Source of the DNA: Castellaniella sp041675725
GTDB lineage: Bacteria; Pseudomonadota; Gammaproteobacteria; Burkholderiales; Burkholderiaceae_B
Direction: 5' to 3'
DNA length: 41,488 nt
Assembly: GCF_041675725.1 (NCBI RefSeq)
Contig: NZ_JBAYTI010000023.1
Location: forward strand, 1 to 41,488
Shown here: in pieces, positions 15,995 to 27,348 of the stretch
How positions within the stretch are numbered: the stretch's first letter is position 1
How the letters are laid out: each line of letters starts with the position of its first letter
The notes under the pieces: model-generated
Seen by the model: the letters and a program-made list of their open reading frames with translations, nothing else
What the model was told of the DNA's origin: nothing
Databases searched by the model: none
Program-made: the position numbers and the translations under genes

Positions 15995-17677
15995 CTAACT
16001 GGACGCCGAGGCCGCCTTCTCGCGATCCAGACGCGCCATGATCACCCGCTGCTGGATCAGCGACACGATGTTGTTCACGCACCAGTACAACACCAGGCCC
16101 GCCGGGAAGAAGAACATCATCCCGCCGAACACCAGCGGCATGATCATCATGATCTTTGCCTGGGTGGGATCGGGCGGCGTGGGGTTCAGCTTGATCTGCA
16201 GGAACATGGTGGCCATCATCACCGCCGGCAGGATGAACAGGGGATCGCGCACTGAAAGATCGTCGATCCACAGGGCCCAGGGGGCGCCGCGCAGCTCGAC
16301 GCTGCCCAGCAGCACCCAGTACAGGGCGATGAACACCGGGATCTGCACCACCATCGGCAGGCAGCCGCCCAACGGGTTGATTTTCTCGGTGCGGTACATC
16401 TCCATCATGGCCGCGTTCATCTTGGCGCGGTCATCGCCGTATTTTTCTTTCAGCTGCTGCATGCGCGGCGCCACCAGCTTCATCTTGGCCATGGAACGAT
16501 AACTGGCGGCCGACAACGGATAGAACACGAGCTTGATCAGCAACGTGAGCAAGATGATGGTCCAGCCCCAATTGCCCACCATCGAGTGCAACCAGATCAT
16601 CAATTTGAACATCGGCTTGGCGACGATGGTGACCCAGCCATAATCCACCACCACATCCAGCCCGGGCGCGACGTGGCTCATGGCCTGCTGATCTTGCGGC
16701 CCCACCCACAGCTGGGCCTCGACAGCCTGATGCTCACCGGGCGCGATCTCGCCCACGGATTCGATGGTGCGGATCGCGTACAGGTTGTCGCCCACCTTCA
16801 GCGCCTGATTGGTGCGCACCGTGCCCTGTGGCGGCACCCAGGCGCTGGCGAAATAATGCTGCACGATCGCAATCCAGCCATTGTCGGCCTGATCGATGTA
16901 GCTGGCCTTGCCCTTGGCGATGTCCTCGAACGTGATCTTCTGGAACTTGTCTTCGGAGGAATACACGGCCGGGCCCGTGAACGTGCTGTAGAAACCCGAC
17001 GTATTGGGCGGATCATTGCCGTCGCGCGTCAATTGCAGATAGAGCGACGGCGTGAGCGGCTGGTCGGTCTGGTTCCAGACCTCGTGGCGCACGTGGATGT
17101 CGTAGCCCTGGTTGTCGAGCACGAACGTCTTGACCAGCCGCAACCCCCCTGCCGTGGCCTCGAAGGCGATCTCGGTCGTGTTGCCTTTGACCACCGGTTC
17201 GGGCTCGACCAGGTGAAACGGCGTCAGGTGGGTGGGATAGCTGCTGCCCGCCGCGGCGCCCACCAGGCCGGTTTGCGCCACGTAGAAATCGCCCGGCTGA
17301 TCATTGAGCAGATACATGGGGTTGTCGGAACTGTCGAGCGACTTGTATTTCACCAAGTCGGCCCGGATCAGCTGCGCACCCAAGGTATCGAAGGTCAGTT
17401 CATACACGCCGGTGCGCACGGTCACCTTCTGGCCTTCCGGGGCATCGGACGCTCCGGGCACGGCCGTGTCGGCGGCGGGTTGAGCCGCCACCGCCGGCAG
17501 ATGACCCGCGGCATCGGCCGTACGCGCCGAATCGTTTGCGTCGGCTGCCGGGGCGGGCGTGCTGGCGGGCGTCAGAGAAAACAGCGACGGCTGACCCTGG
17601 TACACCTGCCAGTTGTTCCACAATAGCAGCAGTGAGAAGCTGAAAATCAGCCAGAGGATGGTGCGTCGAATGTCCAT
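15995..17677 (-). CDS. yidC: Membrane protein insertase YidC
   Basis: YidC inserts and folds inner-membrane proteins, alone or with SecYEG. The N-terminal MDIRRTILWLIFSFSLLLLW is the first membrane segment. It is followed by an Ala/Pro-rich linker, a large periplasmic beta domain (about 85-330) and the conserved five-helix core with WGWTIILLTLLIKLVFYPL, then MAKMKLVAPRMQQLKEKYGD and GGCLPMVVQIPVFIALYWVL. I used ATG 17,677 (560 residues) because MDIRRT is the universal family start in proteobacteria; an upstream in-frame ATG at 17,710 adds an unconserved 11 residues. It lies 45 bp after yidD in the leftward cluster. Confidence 0.96.
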   Translation of the reverse strand: MDIRRTILWLIFSFSLLLLWNNWQVYQGQPSLFSLTPASTPAPAADANDSARTADAAGHLPAVAAQPAADTAVPGASDAPEGQKVTVRTGVYELTFDTLGAQLIRADLVKYKSLDSSDNPMYLLNDQPGDFYVAQTGLVGAAAGSSYPTHLTPFHLVEPEPVVKGNTTEIAFEATAGGLRLVKTFVLDNQGYDIHVRHEVWNQTDQPLTPSLYLQLTRDGNDPPNTSGFYSTFTGPAVYSSEDKFQKITFEDIAKGKASYIDQADNGWIAIVQHYFASAWVPPQGTVRTNQALKVGDNLYAIRTIESVGEIAPGEHQAVEAQLWVGPQDQQAMSHVAPGLDVVVDYGWVTIVAKPMFKLMIWLHSMVGNWGWTIILLTLLIKLVFYPLSAASYRSMAKMKLVAPRMQQLKEKYGDDRAKMNAAMMEMYRTEKINPLGGCLPMVVQIPVFIALYWVLLGSVELRGAPWALWIDDLSVRDPLFILPAVMMATMFLQIKLNPTPPDPTQAKIMMIMPLVFGGMMFFFPAGLVLYWCVNNIVSLIQQRVIMARLDREKAASASS

Positions 17678-17722
17678 GAGCGCCAGTTTCCAGAAGGGGG
17701 GTCCAAGCAAAAGCCAGTCAGT

Positions 17723-17959
17723 TTAACGTGTTGGGGGATCATGCGGCGGCGGTACGGGGTCGAGCCCCCCCTCGCAACCGGGATGACAGCGGGCGATGCG
17801 GCGTATCCCGAGCCATAGACCGCGAACCACGCCGTGCGTCTCGATGGCCTCGATCATGTAGACTGAACAGGTGGGGGTGAAGCGGCATTGCTGGCCCACC
17901 CAGGGGCTCAGGAAATACCGATAGAACCGGATCGGGGCAATGACGAGCGCTTTCAGCAT
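17723..17959 (-). CDS. yidD: Membrane protein insertion efficiency factor YidD
   Basis: This 78-residue protein has the complete YidD signature: IRFYRYFLSPWVGQQCRFTP at 10-29, TCSVYMIEAIETHG and RCHPGCEGGLDPVP near the end, with the conserved Cys residues. It is a peripheral inner-membrane helper of YidC. The start overlaps the last 7 bp of rnpA, the usual arrangement, so translation is likely coupled. Confidence 0.95.
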   Translation of the reverse strand: MLKALVIAPIRFYRYFLSPWVGQQCRFTPTCSVYMIEAIETHGVVRGLWLGIRRIARCHPGCEGGLDPVPPPHDPPTR

Positions 17960-18309
17960 GCGGCCACCCGAAGCAGCAAGGCATCGGCCTCTTGGCGCAC
18001 GGCCCGCTTGAGATGCGTGAGGCTGCCTTGGGGGGGCGGTGCCACCAGCCGGAAAACCAGGTCTGCGGCGGGCAGGGCGTGGCGGCGCTGCCGCCAGGCT
18101 TCACGCAGCACCCGCTTGATGGCATTGCGCACCACGGCCAAACGGGCCAGGCGCTTGGGGATGATGAGACCCAGACGAGCCTGGGCAGAGGGCTCGCGGC
18201 TCAGGTGAACCACGAACAAAGCCCCCCGGGCGACCCGGCGCCCCTTGAGGGCGGCCGCGTATTCTGAGGGGCGATGTAGCCGGGCTGATGGCGGAAAGTC
18301 AGCAGGCAT
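17953..18309 (-). CDS. rnpA: Ribonuclease P protein component
   Basis: RnpA is the protein cofactor of RNase P, which removes 5' leaders from pre-tRNAs. The start region MPADFPPSARLHRPSEY, the central GLIIPKRLARLAVVRN and the RNR-type helix VRNAIKRVLREAWR are diagnostic. I chose ATG 18,309 (118 residues) because family members in this group begin MP..; an in-frame GTG at 18,321 would add four residues. It lies between rpmH and yidD on the minus strand and overlaps yidD by 7 bp. Confidence 0.95.
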   Translation of the reverse strand: MPADFPPSARLHRPSEYAAALKGRRVARGALFVVHLSREPSAQARLGLIIPKRLARLAVVRNAIKRVLREAWRQRRHALPAADLVFRLVAPPPQGSLTHLKRAVRQEADALLLRVAAC

Positions 18310-18363
18310 GGCGATGTGCACACCAGGCCTGGGCAGGTCGGGCTGCGCAGGCCCGGCGCCTTG

Positions 18364-18498
18364 TCAAACCGCCAGGCGCTTGCGACCCTTGGCACGGCGG
18401 GCATTGATGACCGCGCGCCCGGCACGGGTCCTCATGCGCACACGAAAACCATGTGTACGCTTGCGACGGGTGACAGAGGGCTGAAATGTGCGTTTCAT
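18364..18498 (-). CDS. rpmH: 50S ribosomal protein L34
   Basis: A 44-residue, strongly basic protein: MKRTFQPSVTRRKRTHGFRV at the start and RAVINARRAKGRKRLAV at the end, the complete L34 pattern. The open frame extends 17 codons further upstream, but MKRT is the universal start. It is the first gene of the leftward rpmH-rnpA-yidD-yidC-mnmE cluster and faces away from dnaA. Confidence 0.97.
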   Translation of the reverse strand: MKRTFQPSVTRRKRTHGFRVRMRTRAGRAVINARRAKGRKRLAV

Positions 18499-18567
18499 GG
18501 CAGATCCGGAAAAGAGCTCTAGATAAAAGGGCCAAGGGCTAAATGCCAAGGCGATAAAAAGCCTGTT

Positions 18568-18596
18568 ATTTCAGCAAATTTTGCGGCTTTCGTCAA
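18568..18596 (-). promoter_or_regulatory. Candidate rpmH promoter
   Basis: On the minus strand TTGACG (18,596-18,591) is followed after 17 bp by TGAAAT (18,573-18,568), 70 bp ahead of the rpmH start. The -35 is 5 of 6 to consensus and the -10 is weaker. Confidence 0.45.
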
Positions 18597-18726
18597 CCGC
18601 GCCGGCCCGCCGGGCCGACTTGCCGCACCCCTCCGGCGGGCACTCTGGACGGTACGATGCCGACCATTTCCATGGGCCGCCCCCGCTCCGGACCGGACAT
18701 CTTCGGCCCATTTCATCGGTGCGGGC

Positions 18727-18757
18727 TGTGGATAACTTTGCCGGGTACGGGTAGAAT
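18727..18757 (+). promoter_or_regulatory. DnaA box and candidate dnaA promoter
   Basis: A perfect DnaA box (TGTGGATAA) lies at 18,727-18,735 and a -10-like TAGAAT at 18,752-18,757, 22 bp before the dnaA start. The box covers the place where the -35 would be, which fits DnaA repressing its own gene, as known in E. coli. Only one good box was seen in the 281-bp rpmH-dnaA gap, so this gap looks like a regulatory region more than the origin itself. Confidence 0.55.
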
Positions 18758-18779
18758 CAAGGTTTCGCACGACGTCACC

Positions 18780-20192
18780 ATGAATGAATTCTGGCAGTCC
18801 TGTCTCGAACAACTCGAACAGGAACTCCCCCCCCAACAGATCAACGCCTGGATCAGGCCGCTCGTCCCGCTCGAATACGATGCAGAGCGGGCCGTTTTGC
18901 GTATTTCCGCGCCCAACCGCTTCAAGCTCGACTGGGTGCGCAAGAACTTTTCCACCCGCTTCGAGGCACTGGCATCCGACTGGTACGCCTGCAATGTGCA
19001 AGTGTGTTTCGAGCTGGCCAGCATTCAGGCCCGCCGCGCGGCTTCCCGCCAGGGCAACGTCCTGTCCGCGCAAGATGCAGCCGATGGGGCCTCCGCCCCA
19101 TCCGGCGACGCCACCCGGCAGGCGGCGGGGCCGCAGGCCATGGCCGCAAACGGGGTGCCGGCAGCCGATCACTCCCGCCTCAATCGCGACCTGACCTTCG
19201 AGAACTTCGTCACCGGCAAGGCCAACCAGCTGGCGCGCGCAGCGGCCATTCAGGTCGCCGAAAATCCGGGGGTTTCCTACAACCCGCTGTTTCTGTATGG
19301 CGGCGTCGGGCTGGGCAAGACCCACTTGATCCACGCCATCGGCAACGCCCTGCTGGCCAGCCAATCGGGCAAACGCGTGCGTTATGTCCATGCCGACCAA
19401 TACGTGTCCGACGTGGTCAAGGCCTACCAGCGCCGGGCGTTCGATGACTTCAAACGCTATTATCATTCGCTGGACCTGCTGCTCATCGACGACATCCAGT
19501 TCTTCGCAGGCAAGAACCGCACCCAAGAAGAGTTCTTCTACGCCTTCGAGGCCATGGTGGCCCAGCACAAGCAGATCATCATCACCTCGGACACCTATCC
19601 AAAAGAGCTGTCCAACATAGACAGCCGGCTGATCTCGCGCTTCAATTCCGGCCTGACTGTCGCCATCGAACCGCCCGAGCTCGAAATGCGCGTGGCCATT
19701 CTGCTGCGCAAATCCCAGACCCAGGGCCTCGAGATGCCCGAAGAAGTCGCCTTCTTCATTGCCAAGCACTTGCGCAGCAACGTGCGCGAGCTCGAAGGGG
19801 CGCTGCGCAACGTGTCGGCCTATGCCAATTTTCACGGCCGCAGCGTCCTGACCGTGGAAGTCTGCAAAGAAGCCCTGAAAGACCTGCTCTCGGTGTCGCA
19901 CAGCCAGATCACGGTGGAAAACATCCAGAAGACCGTGGCCGACTTCTATAAAATCAAGGTGGCCGACATGTACTCGAAGCGCAGGCCGGCCAACATTGCC
20001 CTGCCCCGCCAGATTGCCATGTACCTGGCCAAAGAACTCACGCAGAAAAGCCTGCCCGAAATCGGAGACCTGTTCGGGGGGCGCGATCACACGACCGTCT
20101 TGCATGCCGTGCGCAAGATCACCGACCTGCGCGCCAAACAAACCGAGCTGAACCACGCGCTCCACGTACTCGAGCAAACCCTCAAAGGATAA
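18780..20192 (+). CDS. dnaA: Chromosomal replication initiator protein DnaA
   Basis: DnaA (470 residues) binds DnaA boxes and opens the origin. The DnaB-loading domain I starts MNEFWQSCLEQLEQELPPQQ. A variable linker follows, then the AAA+ domain with Walker A GGVGLGKT at 174-181, LLLIDDIQFFAGK (Walker B) and SRFNSGLTV. The C-terminal DNA-binding domain carries the signature GGRDHTTVLHAVRKI. ATG 18,780 is the family start; the frame is open 41 codons further upstream, through the DnaA box. dnaN follows after 4 bp, forming dnaA-dnaN-gyrB. Confidence 0.98.
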   Translation: MNEFWQSCLEQLEQELPPQQINAWIRPLVPLEYDAERAVLRISAPNRFKLDWVRKNFSTRFEALASDWYACNVQVCFELASIQARRAASRQGNVLSAQDAADGASAPSGDATRQAAGPQAMAANGVPAADHSRLNRDLTFENFVTGKANQLARAAAIQVAENPGVSYNPLFLYGGVGLGKTHLIHAIGNALLASQSGKRVRYVHADQYVSDVVKAYQRRAFDDFKRYYHSLDLLLIDDIQFFAGKNRTQEEFFYAFEAMVAQHKQIIITSDTYPKELSNIDSRLISRFNSGLTVAIEPPELEMRVAILLRKSQTQGLEMPEEVAFFIAKHLRSNVRELEGALRNVSAYANFHGRSVLTVEVCKEALKDLLSVSHSQITVENIQKTVADFYKIKVADMYSKRRPANIALPRQIAMYLAKELTQKSLPEIGDLFGGRDHTTVLHAVRKITDLRAKQTELNHALHVLEQTLKG

Positions 20193-20196
20193 GAAC

Positions 20197-21309
20197 ATGC
20201 AACTGACAGAAGCAAGTCGCGATACCGTGCTCAAGCCCCTGACGACGGTGGTGGGCATCGTAGAGCGGCGCAACACCCTGCCCATTCTGGCCAACGTGCT
20301 GATCCGCAAGCAGGCCGAAGCCGTCGAATTCATCGCCAACGACCTCGAAGTGCAGATCACCACCCGCTCCGCCTTCGGGGTGGGCGACGGCGCCCAGGCC
20401 ACCACGGTGGCCGCGCGCAAGCTGCTCGACATCCTGCGCGCCTTGCCCGACGCGAGCCAGGTGAAAATGTCGCTGGACGACAACCGCCTCACGGTACAGG
20501 CCGGCCGCAGCCGCTTTGCGCTGCAGACCATGGACGCCGCCGACTATCCGCTGGTCAACCAGGCCGGGCAATGGGACGCGTCCTTCTCCATGTCGCAAAA
20601 AGCGCTTCGGGAGCTGTTCAACCAGGTCCACTTTGCCATGGCCCAACAAGACATCCGGCATTATCTGAACGGCCTGCTGCTGGTGCTCGAACCCGGCAAG
20701 GTACGCGCCGTAGCCACCGATGGCCACCGCCTGGCCCACGCCGGCACGGCGCTCGACGGCCAGACGGCCACGCTGGACGTCATCATCCCCCGCAAGACGG
20801 TACACGAAATGCAGCGCCTGCTGTCCGATGACGAGCAATCCAGCATTCAGGTCGACGTCTCCACCAGCCAGATCCGCTTTCGCTTCGACCACATCGAAGT
20901 CATCTCCAAACTGATCGAAGGCAAGTACCCCGACTACCGCCGGGTCATTCCGGATGGCTATGACTGCCATTTCGAGGTAAGCCGCGAAACCCTGCAAGCG
21001 GCCCTGCAACGGGCGGCCATCCTCACCACCGACAAGCTCAGGGGCGTGCGCATCCAGCTCGGCGAGCACCTCATGCGGCTATCGGCCAGCAACGCCGAAA
21101 ACGAAGAGGCCCGCGAAGACATTGAAATCGATTATCCGCACGCCCCGCTGGACGTCGCCTTCAACGTCACCTACCTGCTCGATGTACTCGCCAGCCTCAA
21201 GGCCGACACCATCCGCTGGTCCATCCAGCCCAATACCAGTTCCTCCGTGCTCATCACACTCACCGGCGATGACGAATTCCGTTATGTCGTCATGCCCATG
21301 CGCATCTAA
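20197..21309 (+). CDS. dnaN: DNA polymerase III sliding clamp, beta subunit
   Basis: The 370-residue clamp has the standard three-fold domain layout. Landmarks are VVERRNTLPILANVL-like VGIVERRNTLPILANVL (19-35), ATDGHRLAHA in the middle domain, KLIEGKYPDYRRVIP and the C-terminal YVVMPMRI that forms part of the protein-binding cleft. It encircles DNA and tethers polymerases. The gene follows dnaA by 4 bp, with its Shine-Dalgarno (AAAGGA) inside the dnaA end, and precedes gyrB by 46 bp. Confidence 0.98.
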   Translation: MQLTEASRDTVLKPLTTVVGIVERRNTLPILANVLIRKQAEAVEFIANDLEVQITTRSAFGVGDGAQATTVAARKLLDILRALPDASQVKMSLDDNRLTVQAGRSRFALQTMDAADYPLVNQAGQWDASFSMSQKALRELFNQVHFAMAQQDIRHYLNGLLLVLEPGKVRAVATDGHRLAHAGTALDGQTATLDVIIPRKTVHEMQRLLSDDEQSSIQVDVSTSQIRFRFDHIEVISKLIEGKYPDYRRVIPDGYDCHFEVSRETLQAALQRAAILTTDKLRGVRIQLGEHLMRLSASNAENEEAREDIEIDYPHAPLDVAFNVTYLLDVLASLKADTIRWSIQPNTSSSVLITLTGDDEFRYVVMPMRI

Positions 21310-21355
21310 TCGCCGACGCACTCGAACTGCCCACGCACTCAAACACAGGATTTTC

Positions 21356-23809
<2,454 letters not shown>

Positions 23810-24013
23810 GACTTGTACCGGGTTTTGGAAGAATCGCCAGGTATCATAGAAACAGGCCACTTTCCCGGCCATATAAATGAACTGACAGTCATATAATTAG
23901 ACTCACGCGATTCTCCATCGCCGCCATTGCTTATCCATTACAGCAAGGTTTCTTTATGCTGCGGATCTTCGCGGCGCATCGTGCCATCCAAGTGAAAACA
24001 CCATCCCTAAAAC

Positions 24014-24042
24014 TTGACTGATCGGTCATAAATATTTAATCT
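24014..24042 (+). promoter_or_regulatory. Promoter of the acyl-CoA ligase/hydratase operon with TGAC-N6-GTCA operator
   Basis: A near-perfect palindrome TGACTGATCGGTCA (24,015-24,028) overlaps a -35 TTGACT (24,014-24,019). TAATCT follows 17 bp later as a weak -10. Two other copies of TGAC-N6-GTCA lie at 30,781 and 30,878. The placement suggests repression by blocking the -35. This is the only clear signal in the 295-bp gap after gyrB. Confidence 0.6.
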
Positions 24043-24104
24043 CTAGCCTATGGATCCAATTTAAACGGACAAACGCACGCATAGAGACAGAACGGGAGGC
24101 AGGC

Positions 24105-25730
24105 ATGTTTCAGGAGTGGCGCGGCCAGACCATCCCCGGCCTGCTACGGTACAGTGCCGGCAATTGGCCGGATCGCATCGCTGTCGATGACGGCCAGACG
24201 CAAGTCGATTACGCCACGCTCGCTCGGCGTTGCGCCTGCGTGCAAAACGCCCTGACCCGATTGGGCGTCGGCCATGGCGACCACGTCGCCTATCTGTTGC
24301 CATCGAGCATCCGTTGGCTGGAAGTGTTCTTCGCGACAAGCGCGCTGGGTGCCGTACTGGTGCCCCTGAATCTCACCTGGACGGCCGAAGAGATCATCCA
24401 GGGCCTGACACTGACGGACAGCAATGTGCTGCTGGTGGCCAGCGAACACCGGGGGGTTTCCCTCCTGGAGCGGATTCGGCCACTGATCGATCGGGGCGCA
24501 TCCGGTCTCACCCCGGCTTTGCGTCAGATTATCCTGGCAGAAGGCGAAGCGGACGGCAGCGGGCTGGACGCACTCGACCCCCATCTGCCTTCCCCGTCGG
24601 CTCAGCCATCCGAACCGGACAATGGCCCGCCGGGGCCGGACGACACCGCCATGTTCATCCTGACGTCGGGCTCGACCTCTTTCCCCAAGCCGGCCATTCA
24701 CACGCATGAATCCATCCTTTGCGGCTCAGCCAGCTATGCGGACGGGCTCGAAGTCCACGCCGAAGACATCTTCCTGCACTGCATGCCCAACTACCACGTG
24801 GGCAGCATCGCCACCGCGTTCCTGACGCTCATGCGCGGCGCCCGCCTGGAACTCATGCGCTTCTTCGAGCCTGGTGAGGCACTGCGCCGGATCCACGACA
24901 GCCAGGCCACCCTGTATTGGGGATTCGACACGCACATCCTCATGATGCGCGACCATCCGGCCTATGCGCCAGGCCTGCTCTCCAGCCTGCAAAGAACCAT
25001 GATCGCCGCCAATCCCGCCACTTTCGACAAAGTGCGCGCCATGGGTTTGGATCACATCGGAAGCCTGTACGGCTCCACCGAATATATGGGATCCCAAACC
25101 TATTTCCCCTTCCGCGACCGGGCCGATGAAACCCGGATGAAGGCATCGAACGGCCGCGCGACGTCTGGCGAGATCCGCATTGCCAGGCTCGAGAATGGCG
25201 GCTGGGCCGCACCAGGCGAACTGGGCGAAATCTGCGTCAAGGGCCCGGCTTTGTTCAAGGGCTACTACCGCCAGCCCGAGGCCAGCGAGGCCTGCATGGA
25301 CAAAGACGGCTTTTTTCACAGCGGCGACCTGGGTTTTCTGGATGAGGACGGCTATCTCTACTACCGCGGCCGCGTCAAGGAAATGGTCAAGTCCGGCGGC
25401 GAGAATGTGTCGGCCCTCGAAGTCGAAACGTTCCTGCTGGCCGAAATTCCAGGCATTACCCGCGCCATGATCTGCGCCACGCCGCACCCCAAATGGGGTG
25501 AAGCGGTCACCGCGCTGCTCGAGGTGGAAGCAGGACAGACCTATTCCGTCACGGACATCCAGGCGTTTTGCAAGGGCCGCCTTGCAGGCTACAAGATTCC
25601 CAAGCGCGTGCTGTTCCTCTCCGGGCCAGACTGGCCGATCACGCCGACGGGCAAACTCGACCGGCGTGCGCTCGCGACGCGGGCCTTGAACCACTATGCC
25701 AACACGACCGATTCCCAATCGGCGACATAG
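24105..25730 (+). CDS. AMP-dependent acyl-CoA ligase (adenylate-forming family)
   Basis: The 541-residue enzyme should activate a carboxylic acid as its acyl-adenylate and pass it to CoA. Seen are the phosphate loop LTSGSTSFPKPAIHTH (about 184-199), GSLYGSTEYMG, the hinge FHSGDLGFLDEDGYLYYRGR (about 404-423), GENVSALEVE, and the C-terminal ITPTGKLDR with the adenylation Lys. The phosphate loop departs from the usual TSGTTGxPKG at two glycines (Ser and Pro). A strong Shine-Dalgarno (GGGAGG) precedes ATG 24,105. It opens an operon with two enoyl-CoA hydratases. The substrate cannot be read from the sequence. Confidence 0.88.
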   Translation: MFQEWRGQTIPGLLRYSAGNWPDRIAVDDGQTQVDYATLARRCACVQNALTRLGVGHGDHVAYLLPSSIRWLEVFFATSALGAVLVPLNLTWTAEEIIQGLTLTDSNVLLVASEHRGVSLLERIRPLIDRGASGLTPALRQIILAEGEADGSGLDALDPHLPSPSAQPSEPDNGPPGPDDTAMFILTSGSTSFPKPAIHTHESILCGSASYADGLEVHAEDIFLHCMPNYHVGSIATAFLTLMRGARLELMRFFEPGEALRRIHDSQATLYWGFDTHILMMRDHPAYAPGLLSSLQRTMIAANPATFDKVRAMGLDHIGSLYGSTEYMGSQTYFPFRDRADETRMKASNGRATSGEIRIARLENGGWAAPGELGEICVKGPALFKGYYRQPEASEACMDKDGFFHSGDLGFLDEDGYLYYRGRVKEMVKSGGENVSALEVETFLLAEIPGITRAMICATPHPKWGEAVTALLEVEAGQTYSVTDIQAFCKGRLAGYKIPKRVLFLSGPDWPITPTGKLDRRALATRALNHYANTTDSQSAT

Positions 25731-25751
25731 AAAATGGCAAAGGAACCCTTT

Positions 25752-26558
25752 ATGTGGCAGTCAAAGTACCAACTGATCGAATTCGAAGCGCATGGCCCCG
25801 TACTGGTCGTGCGCTTTGCACGCAGCGATGCCCTGAATGCCATCAATGCCCGGATGCATACCGAAATGTCCTGGCTGTTTCGCGATATCGCCGAGCACTC
25901 GGACTGCCGCGCAGTCGTGCTCACGGGCAAGGGGAAGGCCTTCTCGGCCGGGGGCGACATCGACTGGTTTTCACGCATCCTGCCCGAGGAAATTGATCGG
26001 TTGTTCGTTGAAGCCCGGCGTCTCATCATCGACATGCTGGAGCTGCCCCAACCGATCATTTCTGCCATCAATGGCCCTGCCATTGGCCTGGGCGCGACGC
26101 TCGCACTGTTCAGCGACATCAGCTACATGGGCCAAAGCGCCGTGATAGCCGATACCCACGTGCTCGCAGGCATTGCTGCAGGGGACGGCGGCGCGGCCAT
26201 CTGGCCCTGGCTGGTCGGCATGCACCGGGCCAAGGAATTCCTGCTGACCGGGCGCAAGATCACTGCGCCGGATGCCGAGCGCCTGGGCCTGGTCAATCAC
26301 GTCGTCGCCGATGACGCGCTGCTGGAATCCGCCCTCGAAATGGCGCAAGAACTCGCCGACGGCGCGCAGGCCGCAATACGCGCCACCAAGGCCTCGCTCA
26401 ACAAAATTCTCCGGGACACGGTCAACCTCAATCTCGATACCTCACTCGCCCTGGAAAGGGCCTGCTTCGATTCCGCCGAGCACAAAGACCGCATCGACTT
26501 CTTCCTGAACAAGCGCCATGCCCGACCATCAAGCCATACCCGCTCCCCAAATGCCTGA
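25752..26558 (+). CDS. Enoyl-CoA hydratase/isomerase family protein
   Basis: A crotonase-fold protein of 268 residues. VLTGKGKAFSAGGDIDWFSR supplies the first oxyanion-hole strand, and SAINGPAIGLGATLALFSDI the second. THVLAGIAAGDGGAAIWPWL replaces the classical PGAGGTQRL catalytic loop. That loop version is common in a subgroup of hydratases of uncertain substrate. ATG 25,752 is preferred over 25,734 because AAAGGAA lies 8 bp upstream. It follows the ligase closely and overlaps the next hydratase, so the three are one operon. Confidence 0.85.
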   Translation: MWQSKYQLIEFEAHGPVLVVRFARSDALNAINARMHTEMSWLFRDIAEHSDCRAVVLTGKGKAFSAGGDIDWFSRILPEEIDRLFVEARRLIIDMLELPQPIISAINGPAIGLGATLALFSDISYMGQSAVIADTHVLAGIAAGDGGAAIWPWLVGMHRAKEFLLTGRKITAPDAERLGLVNHVVADDALLESALEMAQELADGAQAAIRATKASLNKILRDTVNLNLDTSLALERACFDSAEHKDRIDFFLNKRHARPSSHTRSPNA

Positions 26559-27348
26559 ATCACCCAAAATCCTGTTCAACCTGGATGACGGCATCGCCCG
26601 CATCACGCTGAATCGGCCCGAGCAGCTCAATGCCTTGGATGCCGAGACGATCCGTGCCCTTGCAACAGCGTTTGAACGCGCCTGCGACGACGAGCGCAGC
26701 CAGGTCGTGCTGATCCAGGGTACGGGCAAGGCGTTCTGCGTCGGCGGCGACATCCATCTTTTCAACCAAACGATCGACGGCCTGCCAGAATTGCTCGAAT
26801 CGCTGCTGCAGCCCCTGCACGCCGCGCTCGCGCGCGTCGTGACATCGGGCCTGCCCATCGTCTCCGCTGTGAATGGGCCTGTGGGCGGCGGTGGGATTGG
26901 CCTGGCGCTTTGTGCCGACTACGTGCTGGCCGCGCAGTCCATGGCGCTGCGCTGCGGGTACTCAGCCATCGGACTGACACCCGATGCCGGCAGCGCGCGC
27001 TTCCTGACGCTTCGGGTCGGTGCCGTACGGGCCAAGCAGCTATTTTATTTGAATGAAATGCTTGATTCGGCGACATGCCTGGCGTTGGGCATCGTCGACG
27101 CGGTCCACCCGGACGAAAACCTAGGCGCCGCCGCGCAAACCCTTGCCCGCCGACTGCGGGCCGGGCCCAGATTGGCGCTGGCACGCACCAAAGCGTTGAT
27201 CGAAACCACCGGCGCACGGTCGCTGCTGGAGCACCTGACCGCAGAGCGGGAATACATGGTCGCTTCCGCACGCGAGCCGGATGCACGCGAAGGGATCACC
27301 GCCTTTTTGGAAAAACGCGAGGCACGCTTCGGATCCCGGCCTACCTGA
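26518..27348 (+). CDS. Enoyl-CoA hydratase/isomerase family protein (PaaG-like loop)
   Basis: A second crotonase-fold protein (276 residues; 265 if started at ATG 26,551). It has ITLNRPEQLNALDAETI, VLIQGTGKAFCVGGDIHLF and SAVNGPVGGGGIGLALCADY. YSAIGLTPDAGSARFLTLRV resembles the loop of PaaG-type isomerases, which keep the Asp and lack the hydratase glutamates. An isomerase role is therefore more likely than simple hydration, but this is inference. It overlaps the preceding gene by 41 bp (8 bp with the later start), and its 3' end overlaps the convergent ligase by 8 bp. Confidence 0.85.
   Translation: MPDHQAIPAPQMPESPKILFNLDDGIARITLNRPEQLNALDAETIRALATAFERACDDERSQVVLIQGTGKAFCVGGDIHLFNQTIDGLPELLESLLQPLHAALARVVTSGLPIVSAVNGPVGGGGIGLALCADYVLAAQSMALRCGYSAIGLTPDAGSARFLTLRVGAVRAKQLFYLNEMLDSATCLALGIVDAVHPDENLGAAAQTLARRLRAGPRLALARTKALIETTGARSLLEHLTAEREYMVASAREPDAREGITAFLEKREARFGSRPT

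Noticed and set aside
18519..20531. A 670-codon open frame on the minus strand opposite dnaA
   Set aside because: It is a shadow of dnaA caused by high-GC codon bias, has no recognisable domain, and would also cross the rpmH-dnaA control region.
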